This document shows positions 43,701 through 52,736 of a stretch of DNA of 64,000 nt, one piece after another. Within the stretch, counting starts at the first letter, position 1; each line of letters begins with the position of its first letter. Source of the stretch: a virus; the IMG/VR virus record IMGVR_UViG_3300044624_001054, positions 42,616 to 106,615 of that record, one strand, 5' to 3'. The notes below the pieces were generated by a model, which ran no database searches, was not told the DNA's origin, and saw only the letters and a program-made list of their open reading frames with translations. The position numbers and the translations under genes are program-made.

Positions 43701-46700
43701 GTACTGGGGTGGAAAGCCTTTTGTAGTAGCGCTGAAATTCTAGCAGCCTTTGTTGGATTGGCCGCAGCACCAGTTTTAAGAGTTGGCCCAGTAAACTGAT
43801 CTCTTGACGGTCTGGGAGGAGGCTCTCTTCTGGGAGGAGGTTCATTACGAGGAGGTGGCTCTCTGCGTGGTGGCGGTTGCCTGCGTGGTGGCGGTTCATA
43901 CCGTGGGCCACTATTGCGTGGAGGAACAAATCCAGGTGGAGGGGGGTTATCAAATGGATTGGGGGCGGTTCTTTCTCCTGGCTTAAAGAACGGATTTTGG
44001 TTACGACTAGCCCAAGCCACTTCATCTGCGGTAGCCATTGGTGGCGCTCCATATTGCAACATCCAACTCTGACGCTCAGAAGTGCTCCAAGAACTCCATT
44101 CTTTTGCAAATCCTTCTGGATATTTTGTTGGGAAATCTTTTATATCCACAAAGTTCGGGTCGTCGCGTAATGTAAACCTATTTGTATTTTCTTTAGTTCC
44201 TGGACCTGATCTAAATAGTTTATCCTTTGCTTCAGAGAGTCTGGCTCTATCGGCCCTAGGAATTCCTCCTCGGGCACCAAATGGAAACACACCCATGGCT
44301 ATTAGACCTCTTGTTAGAGCATCGCTCTCAACATAGGACTGACCACCGATAAATCTTCCCAACGCTGTTGTATCTTGCGTATCTATTCCAAAGGCTCTTG
44401 CGGGAACCCTGAATGGAGCAAAGAATGAATCAAATATGGTGGCCCCAGCGGTTCGCAATACATTTACCAAGCCCTTAACACCAGTAGGATCTTCTGGGTT
44501 ATACCCAATAGATTCAAGATTTATAAGGTCGCGGCGACGGGCTTTAGGTTTATTGTATCCTGTGGATGAGGTTGGAGTGCCACCAAAATATGTTGGGGGT
44601 GGCTTATTATAACCAGTAATAGAAGTTGGGGTGCCGCCATAATATGTCGGTCTTTGTGATGCCTGATATTCTTCGCGGTCGGCAGAGATATAGCCACCGT
44701 AGGCAAACTTTCCGGCATTGATATTATCCATCATATCCTTGCCGTATTTACTTACACTAGAGGCTTGAATTACATATTCACCGTTTGATAGATAGGCTGG
44801 AATTACATCAGACTTCGGTCCACCAGGACCAGTTACTTTTCCGCCGCCCTCTAGCATTACACGACCGTTTTGGATATATCCACCAGTTGCTGCTCTATTT
44901 GGATCTAATGCAGCGGCATCGTAATCATCTGTAACACCATCTCCGTCAGTATCTTTAGTTGTTCCACCTACATCTCCATTAATTGTTACACTATCAGCAG
45001 TAACCGTCATATCTCTAACTTGTTGTGCAGTATCACCAACCCCAGTATCGCCAACATTTTCTGAATTATACATCCATGTTGGATCTCCTCTTAATCCAAG
45101 GTCTTGAAGAACAGCCTCTACTCCCATGGGAACGCCCTTTGGACCGCGAGGCGCTGCAAGGGCCCCAGCCTGCCTGACAGCCTCTCCAAGAGTTACACCA
45201 CCACGATAATAAATTTCTTCAATTCTTAGTCTTAGCATTTCTTTTCTTGCTTCTACATAGGGCTTACTCTTTAATTCGGCATAGTCCTTAGAATATCTTT
45301 CTTCGGCTGCTTTAGCATTATCTCGATAGTCTTGCTCCATAGTTTTGATGCCTTCTATTTCTTGGTCTTTATCTTCTAAGGCATTTTCTCTAGCAGTATT
45401 TGCTCTTTCAATTTGTTTGTCATAGAATTCCATTCGATCATCGTGGGCATCTTGTTCTATTTCCATGAGATCTTGAACACCCTTAATACGATCTTCCATC
45501 ATTTGTTCATACTCATCTTGCTCTTTCTGCTTTTGCTCACGAATTTCATCTATGGCTTCTAGTTCAAGATCTCTTCTTTCTTCAATCCCAGAGATCATTT
45601 CATCATATGAAAACTCTTGGGCGTCCGCAGACATTTGTTCGCGTTCCTGGAGGAATCCAAAAACATCTCCAGATGCAAGTTTTTCAAGTGCGCCGAAAGC
45701 AGTTTTTCTTTGTTGTGCGTAGAATGACTCTGCTTTTTGATTCTTTTCAAGAGATTCAATGTAGGCATCAGAAGATTTTTCAATGGCCTCACGGCGGTCA
45801 TCTAGTTGCTGCATCTGCTCATCAAAGTCTCTTCTTCTTACATCCATCTCCTCCTGCATGCCCTCAATGGAGTTCTGACGGCCTTCCTGTTCCACCTCAA
45901 ATGCGTCTTGTGCAGATTCTTTTAGACCTTCATATAACTCAATTCTTTCATCCATCGCATCTGAATAATTTTCGAATCTAAGGTTTGCAGCATCTCTTTG
46001 TTCCTGGGCAAACTGATCAATCATCCCAAAGTAACTTTCTTCTGCTTCTATTCTAAGAAGTTTAGTCGCATCTGCTAGTGATTTAGCACTTACTGCCGCT
46101 CGGCCAAGAGCAATGTCAAATTCGCCAGCATCATTGATGGCCTTATCTAAAGAAATTCCGGCAATAGCCATTTGAGTTGCAACTACAGTTTCTTCTGCGG
46201 TGTCTATTGTTTGTAGAACTGTTTCCCATTCTGCTCCATAGGTATCCCTCAGGTAATCTGATAGCCTTCCTATTGCAGCAGTCCTATCATCTGGATCTTC
46301 TAGATTATTAATTATTTCTGTTAATTTTTCAAATCCTTCTATGGCAGCGGTAGGGTCTTGCTGGTATGCCATAACTAATGAGTCTATTACTCCAGATAGC
46401 ATTTCTGGATTTACTGTTAATAGATCTTCTATTCTATTTCCTATGGCATCTAATTCATCGCCTATTGCCTTTAATCTATTTTCTTCTTCTCTACTTGTTG
46501 GAGCAATAGGTACATACCCTGGCCCATCTGGAGTTTCTGTTGGTCCTGCTGGACCAATCCTATTTTGTTCTGCACGAGTTTCTCCAGAAAGAATTTTTCT
46601 TCTTTCTTCTTCTAGGGCGGCACGTTCTTTTTCTAAAGTTTGTAAAATTGTTAAACCAGAATTTCCTATTTGTGTTTCTGCTGGAGAGAATTGACCAACA

Positions 46701-49700
46701 ACGTTATTAACTGCATCCTTAATCGTTAAGGATTCGTCAAGTAAACCCTGGCCTACGGCCTCAGTAAAAGCCTTTCCTCCCGCTAGCCCTGCCTCTGCAG
46801 CAATTGCCTCTATTGCTGCTTTAGCATTTTCTGCACTCATTCCAGAAATAATCATATTGCTGTATGCAATAGATAATTCTTGAGCGCCTGCTCCTGCAGA
46901 CAAAGATTTAATTTGCTCTATTAATGGGGCATAATCTTGGCTTACTGCTTCTCTAAGTGCTTTATCTATTTCCTGTAAATCTTCAGAGACATTGGACAAC
47001 CTATTCTTTTCAAGAATGTCGGATACACTCATAATTGTCTCGCCAAAATATTCTGCACTCTTTACTGGATCATTAAATGCTGCTATAGCCCTTTGCCTAG
47101 CCTCTTCTGCTGCATTTCTATACATCATAAACCCAGTAATAGCAGCAGTTATACTAATTCCTGCAGCAATGCCAACAGGACCGCCAGCCACACTAAGGAG
47201 TCTCCCTGCACCTAATAATGCTGCACCGCCCATCTGTCCGCCGCGTGCAGCAGCCATAGCCCCACCCATTTGAGCAGCCCTTCCAGCCGCAGCAGAGCCA
47301 GCCATTTTACCACCAAGAGATTTCATTCCTAAGAAATTAGTAAACGTTCCTTTTCCTAGCCCCATATTCATCATCATGGTAGCGGTCATCAAGGCGGTGG
47401 TAAATAGGCCAAGTTTTGCAGCGGCGTCAGAGGACGCCCCGCCCATCATTGAGATGCTAGAGGTAACCATAGATAAGGCAAACATTGCGTTCATTGCGTT
47501 CATGCCCCGCATACCGCTCTGTGCGGCATCTTTTGCATTACCTATTGCAACTGATGGACCAGTAGTTGGAGCAGTACCTCTTTGTAATAAATAGGACTCT
47601 CTTCTAGCAGCAGCAAGTTGTTTTCTTTCATCCAAAGTCATATTTCCAAATCTAGATGATTTTTCTGATACTGCCGAATACGGGGAAACTCCACCCATAA
47701 AGTATCCCATTGATCCGCTTGGACCTACTCCAAATGAAGAAGCGGCGCGTGCTACGTTTGCTCTTGATAATGCTTCGTCTGAACTTGCCTTAATACGGGC
47801 TGTTTCTGCTGCACGCTCTTCAGCACGTTGTCTTATAGTTACAATTCCAGAAAGTTTTTTCTCTAGGGCTAATCTATGTGCTTCTTCTTTAGCAAGTGCT
47901 TCTAGTGTTTCTGTTCTTTTCTTACCAGCAACTGCTCCATCTTTATGAACCCATAGCCCTGTTTCAAGGCTCTTTATCCAATTAGCAAGAGTTATATTCC
48001 CTTGTTTTTGAATTGCATCTGTTCTTAATTGGCTGTCTGTAATCATACCTTGTACAATTACTTCTTTTTGAAGGGCTTTTGTTACTACAGATCTTGCTGC
48101 AGCCTCATGGTGCATTGCCTCTCTTATTCTAGTAGCAGGGCCTAAAGATTCTGCTCCTGGACCTATGGCCCTTAATGACCCTAGTGGCCCCATTGCACCA
48201 CTTACTGATCTTGTTCCAGAGACTATTTCATTGCCAAGTTCTTTTCCAGCGGGTCTTCCGTCTACCTTGCTGGCTCCTTGAATAAATCCATCAGATAGAT
48301 TCTTACCAACTCTATCAGCCTCTAGTGACGGGGATGCTTGCTTAGAATATTTTTTAACACTATTAAGAACTTTAGTTGGAATTTCACTAGCGCTAACGCC
48401 AAGTTTTACAAAGTATTCTTCTAATGCAATTATTTGTGTCGCGAGTTTTTGGCGAGCCTTAAGCAATATTTCATTGCCTGGATCTGCTTGCAATCTTCTT
48501 TCAATGGCACCGTACTGCTGCAATTGAACTCTTTGTGCGGCCCTCAAGTCCGGTGTAGTGGCTCCAGTTAACCCTGTTGTTCTTGCATCTAATAAAGTTC
48601 TGTCTAATATTGCTCTAGTTTCTGCAGAAAAACCTTTCTTTGTTGCTAAAACTTCCAACGCCTTTTCATATGCATTCATATCTTTAGTATGAATCATGAT
48701 TCCGCCAGTCAATGAGGTCATAATTCTATCTATAGTTTTAGCATTAGCCCCTGTTTCTTTCAGGGCTGCCTCAAGTTTTCCCCGTAAAGAACTTGACAAT
48801 CCAAAAAGATTTGCCATTTGATTTTCAGAGTCAAGGATGGTCTTCCATAGTTGTGGGTGCCAAGCGATAGCCTGACTATCCAGCCTTAAATTCTTCATGA
48901 ATCCGCCAGAACCTATAAGGTGACCTCTTGCTTCGCCTGGGGAAAGGTTACCAAATGCTTTAGAAACTGATGCTGGACGACTTCTAACATATTCCCCGTC
49001 TTTTCTTCTTGCTCTAACTGAAGCCCTTCCTTTTCCTGTACCCTCTACTGCGGCAGAATATCTTTGCAGCCATTTTTCATCTTCTGGGGTGCCCTTTTGG
49101 AATCCTGGTAAAGTTCCGCGATTCATTTCCATTAAGACGGGGGCATATTTTTGTGTGGCAGCACGATTTACTACAAATTCACCAGGCTCAAGCATGGCGG
49201 GTATTTTATCTCCACGACCAGATCCTGGAACAGAGCCGCCTTTATTAAAGGTTAAAGGCAGACCATACTGCCAGGGAGCCATATCTCCAGTTTGCCTATT
49301 TTTTTCAACCTCTGCCGCTTCTTTTTTAGCAATTGCTGCAGCAGTTGGAGGCTTCTTTACCTCCGGCGCTATATCTTTGTGGAACCTATATACTGCCGCC
49401 CAATCTATCTTTTCGGCGTCTTTAAGATCCTGAACAAGACGCATATACATTTGTCTTTCTGTTTTATCTAAGTATGGAAGTTTATCAATGGCTCCGCGAA
49501 CCTTTACAGATGCTTGAGCAATAGCATTTTTAAATCCTTCAACATACTCTTTTTCTGTCATGGATTTTGCAAGGACTGCTGATTCTTCGGCAAACCACTT
49601 TCTAGCGCCGCCCTTTTTCATGAGGAAGTTTATTTCTGCCTGTTCTTGAACTGATGGCAAAGGGCCGCCAATTACTCTTGGCTGAGAGGCTTTGTTTGCA

Positions 49701-52363
49701 ACAAATGCTGCCCCAACGTCAGTAACAACATTTCCATAAAGATTATCTGGCTGAAGGTCTTTATCCCTTCTCATAATAGATGCAATAGATTGATTGAAGA
49801 AATTATCTTTATCTATGACTCCTGTGCTAGAAGCAAATTTTGCATCATACGGTGATCGTACTGCAAATACAATATCTCCTGTAACAGGATGCTTAATTTT
49901 TACAAGTTCTTGTATTGGGGTCTTAAGCCCAAAGATATCTCTTGTCAATTGTGAGCCACGAATTTCAGCAAGCGCTGAATCTGCTGAGTCATGAGTCTTA
50001 ATTACATATTGTTTTCCACCTTGCTCATACACTCCATTAATACCAGGAATGGCAGAACTTTTACCACCAATAGAGGATACTCTTTTACCCATATCAGAAA
50101 CGGGCAGGCTAGCAAATCTTCCTGTTGTTGCTTCTTGATTTACTCTGCTTAGGGTTCCTCTTAATTCTTTTGCTCTCTGTACGTCTTGATATTTTCTTGC
50201 CATTCCAAGGAAGACTGCACCTACTGAAAATCCTGGCAATTGACCTTTATTCATGGCAGAAATTACTGGCCAATATTTAGCGGTAGCCTCCTTAGTAACA
50301 ACTGATTCTCCTGGTTCTAGTAAGGCGGGAATTATATCTCCACCACCATATCCACCAGGAACACGCTCTGGAGATGTAGATCCCTTCTGTCTTCTTATTG
50401 GAACTTGTCCCCGTGGGCCAGGAATGGCCCCAGGAACAAATAATGCTGGGTTAGCAGTAGTTAATCTTCTAAGAGATGCTTCATAGGAAGAAAGAACTCC
50501 TGTAAGTCTAAGGAGAGCCTTTTCCTGAGTATCAAATGATGTTGTAAGTCTGTCTACACCAAGTTTTGCAGCCATAATATCTGCAGTAAGTAATTCGAAC
50601 TTTTCTGTTTTAATTCCTGCGATTCTTACGCCGATCCTAGTCAGCATCAAGCCAAATTTAAGGCCATTAGCAAAAAGGTTTCCAAACAGGCCCACCAACA
50701 TAATTATTGGACCAGCCAACGCTGCAATGGCTACACTATACTTAGCAAAATCCTTTACTGGCCCAGGGAGTGCTTGGAAGAATGATGTAAACATTTTTAC
50801 ACCCTTACCAATAAATTCAAATATTGGAATAAGTGTTTCAGTAAGTACCTCGCCTATTGGCATTATTGAATTTTTTAATTCCTCTAATGTTCTTTGGAAT
50901 TTGACAGCAGTTGATTCAGTTAGTGTTCTAATTTCTCCATTAGCAATGGCTGCTAACTCAGCAGAACTCTTAGATGCAAGTTCTACAACTTGTTGTGTCT
51001 GAGATCCAGCCCTACCAATATTATCAAACAGGGCTGTAATTCTTGCAAACTGATATTTACCAAATATTTGCTCAATGATACGGGATCTTGAAAAACTGTC
51101 TAGACCCGCTAAAGCATCTTTCATTGCATAAATAGTGGGCATTAGTTGTCCGCGATTTGCTTCTACTATCCCAACAAGATCTACCCCAAAACCTTTAGCA
51201 ACTGCAGAGGCTTGTTTTGTTGGATTAATGAGTGATGCAAGACCAGATTTTAATGCATTGGCTGCTTCTGCCGCTGGAATGCCACCTTCACGCATAGCAA
51301 CAAGAAGTTCTGCAAGGTCTCTAATGTCTCCACCTAGACTTCTAACAACTGGACCAACCTTAGGGATAGCAGTAGATAAATCTTGTAGAGTGGCAGATGT
51401 TGAATTTTCTACAGCATTCAAGAAGTTGATTGATTCTGCTAATTCGTTAGTATTAAGTCTAAACGCTGACTGTAGGGCTAAAGTTGCCTTCATAGCCTCT
51501 TGTCTATCTACTTCACCGAGTACAGCCAATCTTGTAGTTTGTTGAACAGCCCCCATTAACTGCTCGCCTTCTTGACCTGTAGCAGCAATGTCTGCGGCTA
51601 GAGCAGCAGTTTCTTTAGCAGCAATACCATATGTTCTTGAAATTTCATATGCTAATTCTTTAACATCATCCCTCATTCTTGCGGTAGCAGCACTCATTGA
51701 TCCGCCTAACTCTGATCCGTATACTTTTTGGAACCTAGTTAATTCTTTATCAAGATCTCTAAACTGTTTAGACGCGACGGCGGTAAAAAGCATCAAGGGT
51801 ACTGTGAAGCCAACCATCAATTGACGACCAGCCCATTGGGTATTCTTACCCCAGTTAAGCATTGCAGTTGCGCCGCCATTCACCAGTTGATTAAATACTG
51901 AGAATCTTTGTGATGCTAGTGCAGCAGCATTACTTGCTGCATTAATATTCTGAGGCGTCATCATCATTGCCTGTCCGCCGCCAACGGGTACAGCGATGGA
52001 CTGTTGATATCTTACTTGCTGTTCAGCAAGCCTACGCATCAAACTATTTTCACGAGTATACCCAGTAATCGCCTCGCGGAAATACTGACGCATAGTAAGG
52101 CGATTTGCAGCAAGTTGCCTGCCAAAAGTTTCTACAGCGCTTGTTGCTTTAATAGTTGAAGTTGTAAATCCGCCAGTCTGCCCTACTCCTGCCGCAAATG
52201 TTGCAGCAAGACTTCTTTGGGCAGTAAGGGCGGATTTATCAAGAGTGTTAAAGGCAGCAGTTAAAGCGCCAATCTGAGTGGTGAGGGCTTTGATCTGTGC
52301 CTGGGCAGCAGAAAGATTTGCGTTATAAGTAATAGTAGAGTGAATGTTAGCCAAATTCAACAC
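40793..52363 (-). CDS. Giant tape measure protein with embedded enzyme-like domains
   Basis: About 3856 residues, one of the largest of its kind. The start is GTG 52363 or TTG 52360; the TTG has AGAGG at five bases. Residues 199-430 hold the TP901-type core (ELTRFQKVYGSELGG; LAADIAATGQEG). Hydrophobic stretches lie at about 535-575, 1618-1668 and 1725-1750. A kinase-like segment A (about 765-910), a coiled coil (2112-2375), a DxDGDGVxDDYD loop (2470), a PPPRR repeat (2811-2854), a DUF2786-like stretch (2868-2911), a kinase-like segment B (3180-3400) and an M15 peptidase (3555-3680) follow. Four related GDxIPAxLxxGEyVv modules lie at 674-711, 1047-1088, 2511-2560 and 3720-3760. It sets tail length and may deliver enzymes. 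Confidence 0.9.
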   Translation of the reverse strand: MLNLANIHSTITYNANLSAAQAQIKALTTQIGALTAAFNTLDKSALTAQRSLAATFAAGVGQTGGFTTSTIKATSAVETFGRQLAANRLTMRQYFREAITGYTRENSLMRRLAEQQVRYQQSIAVPVGGGQAMMMTPQNINAASNAAALASQRFSVFNQLVNGGATAMLNWGKNTQWAGRQLMVGFTVPLMLFTAVASKQFRDLDKELTRFQKVYGSELGGSMSAATARMRDDVKELAYEISRTYGIAAKETAALAADIAATGQEGEQLMGAVQQTTRLAVLGEVDRQEAMKATLALQSAFRLNTNELAESINFLNAVENSTSATLQDLSTAIPKVGPVVRSLGGDIRDLAELLVAMREGGIPAAEAANALKSGLASLINPTKQASAVAKGFGVDLVGIVEANRGQLMPTIYAMKDALAGLDSFSRSRIIEQIFGKYQFARITALFDNIGRAGSQTQQVVELASKSSAELAAIANGEIRTLTESTAVKFQRTLEELKNSIMPIGEVLTETLIPIFEFIGKGVKMFTSFFQALPGPVKDFAKYSVAIAALAGPIIMLVGLFGNLFANGLKFGLMLTRIGVRIAGIKTEKFELLTADIMAAKLGVDRLTTSFDTQEKALLRLTGVLSSYEASLRRLTTANPALFVPGAIPGPRGQVPIRRQKGSTSPERVPGGYGGGDIIPALLEPGESVVTKEATAKYWPVISAMNKGQLPGFSVGAVFLGMARKYQDVQRAKELRGTLSRVNQEATTGRFASLPVSDMGKRVSSIGGKSSAIPGINGVYEQGGKQYVIKTHDSADSALAEIRGSQLTRDIFGLKTPIQELVKIKHPVTGDIVFAVRSPYDAKFASSTGVIDKDNFFNQSIASIMRRDKDLQPDNLYGNVVTDVGAAFVANKASQPRVIGGPLPSVQEQAEINFLMKKGGARKWFAEESAVLAKSMTEKEYVEGFKNAIAQASVKVRGAIDKLPYLDKTERQMYMRLVQDLKDAEKIDWAAVYRFHKDIAPEVKKPPTAAAIAKKEAAEVEKNRQTGDMAPWQYGLPLTFNKGGSVPGSGRGDKIPAMLEPGEFVVNRAATQKYAPVLMEMNRGTLPGFQKGTPEDEKWLQRYSAAVEGTGKGRASVRARRKDGEYVRSRPASVSKAFGNLSPGEARGHLIGSGGFMKNLRLDSQAIAWHPQLWKTILDSENQMANLFGLSSSLRGKLEAALKETGANAKTIDRIMTSLTGGIMIHTKDMNAYEKALEVLATKKGFSAETRAILDRTLLDARTTGLTGATTPDLRAAQRVQLQQYGAIERRLQADPGNEILLKARQKLATQIIALEEYFVKLGVSASEIPTKVLNSVKKYSKQASPSLEADRVGKNLSDGFIQGASKVDGRPAGKELGNEIVSGTRSVSGAMGPLGSLRAIGPGAESLGPATRIREAMHHEAAARSVVTKALQKEVIVQGMITDSQLRTDAIQKQGNITLANWIKSLETGLWVHKDGAVAGKKRTETLEALAKEEAHRLALEKKLSGIVTIRQRAEERAAETARIKASSDEALSRANVARAASSFGVGPSGSMGYFMGGVSPYSAVSEKSSRFGNMTLDERKQLAAARRESYLLQRGTAPTTGPSVAIGNAKDAAQSGMRGMNAMNAMFALSMVTSSISMMGGASSDAAAKLGLFTTALMTATMMMNMGLGKGTFTNFLGMKSLGGKMAGSAAAGRAAQMGGAMAAARGGQMGGAALLGAGRLLSVAGGPVGIAAGISITAAITGFMMYRNAAEEARQRAIAAFNDPVKSAEYFGETIMSVSDILEKNRLSNVSEDLQEIDKALREAVSQDYAPLIEQIKSLSAGAGAQELSIAYSNMIISGMSAENAKAAIEAIAAEAGLAGGKAFTEAVGQGLLDESLTIKDAVNNVVGQFSPAETQIGNSGLTILQTLEKERAALEEERRKILSGETRAEQNRIGPAGPTETPDGPGYVPIAPTSREEENRLKAIGDELDAIGNRIEDLLTVNPEMLSGVIDSLVMAYQQDPTAAIEGFEKLTEIINNLEDPDDRTAAIGRLSDYLRDTYGAEWETVLQTIDTAEETVVATQMAIAGISLDKAINDAGEFDIALGRAAVSAKSLADATKLLRIEAEESYFGMIDQFAQEQRDAANLRFENYSDAMDERIELYEGLKESAQDAFEVEQEGRQNSIEGMQEEMDVRRRDFDEQMQQLDDRREAIEKSSDAYIESLEKNQKAESFYAQQRKTAFGALEKLASGDVFGFLQEREQMSADAQEFSYDEMISGIEERRDLELEAIDEIREQKQKEQDEYEQMMEDRIKGVQDLMEIEQDAHDDRMEFYDKQIERANTARENALEDKDQEIEGIKTMEQDYRDNAKAAEERYSKDYAELKSKPYVEARKEMLRLRIEEIYYRGGVTLGEAVRQAGALAAPRGPKGVPMGVEAVLQDLGLRGDPTWMYNSENVGDTGVGDTAQQVRDMTVTADSVTINGDVGGTTKDTDGDGVTDDYDAAALDPNRAATGGYIQNGRVMLEGGGKVTGPGGPKSDVIPAYLSNGEYVIQASSVSKYGKDMMDNINAGKFAYGGYISADREEYQASQRPTYYGGTPTSITGYNKPPPTYFGGTPTSSTGYNKPKARRRDLINLESIGYNPEDPTGVKGLVNVLRTAGATIFDSFFAPFRVPARAFGIDTQDTTALGRFIGGQSYVESDALTRGLIAMGVFPFGARGGIPRADRARLSEAKDKLFRSGPGTKENTNRFTLRDDPNFVDIKDFPTKYPEGFAKEWSSWSTSERQSWMLQYGAPPMATADEVAWASRNQNPFFKPGERTAPNPFDNPPPPGFVPPRNSGPRYEPPPRRQPPPRREPPPRNEPPPRREPPPRPSRDQFTGPTLKTGAAANPTKAARISALLQKAFHPSTPKPEAELAYRKASEMAEKYGYNIPSFANGGFVRGFYAGGYVSADRAETAAAGNKYLGGVKVKPQYTGGTPMSATGYSGASQQAYGNVYGKKRLRREQNSPYTRGGYMQPGAGGGGRAGSGFNLMFQGIKNSIDQQGIFSTLGSMASSIAADPASLLPFYGLSSIDQSNQQGKDIASAAALMEILGVIPGVGIGFKGASLLGRSASRRAATSSVMQPLQSGLIPPKPIAISQITSDLRFSLGMGAPRILPPSSKPTAAVPSRDMLLLEWVKGMAVDENQLDNVFGTSVPNSQGGISPGGLVIGKDGVRRYVKGPYDSESGAKSVYLESLIANAYKALNMNVPDVNLLNIGAKERYFPGKNLTPELAAMGLNYFPPGELVTSSTMLDNVKHVSEFFGKNPNRDWADGLTFVESQLDSSMQSRLAREGGIGKAVDTLFGLRDSHIHNYVIKEDESIPLGVPGRLIPYRIDFGSNVFQTHDGRPIPNDPTDPLKILDPRHGSSFGFGKVTGSVYKQQVLRLEEMLGDAGGIGGLIDPIVAKFALQAPQHRLVNPKFLKFVLSERLKAMVEGVRGYANGGLVQKFADGGEALTLPNRGLRGKLSLINRNDPNAPANGGFLPGVGTTGVATAARPTTTTIGAQGGPNNWPHSGFQSATGKIPGTNMSLTMNKDVLPLFLAFASDYNRLIRPISYIGGLEGRDEPGKSNHPSGTAVDINAPDEGVYFGWSWVSDDEKRAVTDWWKGKRSPLAPWKSYSPEPYKTMNALMNKYKVLQWFGPTSLGGFITDHYGNADWMHTQISQSRSVSPSQVAQTIASLGINPDGTFNRPNTYAAGGFISGPGGPRSDMIPAMLSNGEYVVKASSVAKYGKGFMDQINSGSLNPFQGSSMQPRMFADGGMVGSAPMPAFSMPAMADTSVGVNNTNYAGNSSSTRNNTKVKVVINGAGGKGANAIANKVISMINSANNRRNHSRSI
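41320..41700 (-). other. M15/VanY-type peptidase domain in the tape measure protein
   Basis: About residues 3555-3680. SNHPSGTAVDIN matches SxHxxGxAxD with zinc ligands H3591 and D3598, and DWMHTQI supplies the third ligand H3679; the residue three before it is Asp where Glu is common. D-alanyl-D-alanine-type peptidases with this set cut peptidoglycan stems, which would open the wall as the tail tip penetrates. Confidence 0.85.
42150..42830 (-). other. Kinase-fold-like segment B in the tape measure protein
   Basis: About residues 3180-3400. RRYVKGPYDS (K3199) with a following Glu, then GLRDSHIHNYVI, a D-x4-N catalytic loop (D3327, N3332) like the DRHxxN of lipid-kinase-related enzymes, then PYRIDFGSNVF with D3355-F-G. 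The order and spacing fit an N-lobe and C-lobe of a protein/lipid-kinase fold. Substrate is unknown. Confidence 0.6.
49660..50070 (-). other. Kinase-fold-like segment A in the tape measure protein
   Basis: About residues 765-905. NGVYEQGGKQYVIKTHDS gives a glycine-rich hairpin and K789, SALAEIRGS the Glu helix, RRDKDLQPDN a D-x4-N loop (D869, N874), and VVTDVGAAF a D-x-G (D882). The final hairpin between loop and D-x-G is shorter than usual. This matches compact HipA/APH-like kinases; it is not a close copy of segment B. Confidence 0.55.
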
Positions 52364-52736
52364 CCTCTGCTAACTCATATATAACGCCCATATCTGGGGT
52401 AAACCCTTGTTCAATTGCTCCAGCCATGTTTGTATCACCAGTCAGCCTAGCGACTGCTCTAGCCTGAATTTCTTCTACACTAGGAATTCGGGCTTCCTCC
52501 TTCGGTTCTTCAGAATTTTCGTCAATGTCTATGCCCTGAAGAGCGGCCATAAACTTCTGCTTTCTTCTTTCCGCTTCATAAATTGCTTTTAATGTAGCGG
52601 CAAGTTCTGGCATAGATAGCGACGATTCAAGTTCTTCGTAGTCTTTCCAATGTCCTAGTAGAAAGACTTCTCCGAGCATGGAGGCTAGGTCTAGATCCTC
52701 CCAGCGAGTTCCTGAGCCGTCGCTACTAGGTTTGGG
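52347..52736 (-). CDS. Tail assembly chaperone, frameshifted C-terminal part
   Basis: The -1 frame after the CCCAAAC site (52730-52736) reads KPSSDGSGTRWEDLDLASM and continues through the 110-residue frame whose first ATG is at 52679. The whole fusion would be about 226 residues. HWKDYEELESSLSM and YEAERRKQKFMAAL are helical, with an acidic middle and a hydrophobic end. The ATG at 52679 has no strong ribosome site, supporting production by frameshift. It overlaps the tape measure start by 17 bases. Confidence 0.82.
   Translation of the reverse strand, partial: PKPSSDGSGTRWEDLDLASMLGEVFLLGHWKDYEELESSLSMPELAATLKAIYEAERRKQKFMAALQGIDIDENSEEPKEEARIPSVEEIQARAVARLTGDTNMAGAIEQGFTPDMGVIYELAEGVEFG

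Noticed and set aside
43678-44109. Frames on both strands opposite or shifted in the PPPRR region of the tape measure gene
   Set aside because: They arise from the repetitive coding sequence of the tape measure protein and have no starts with ribosome sites.
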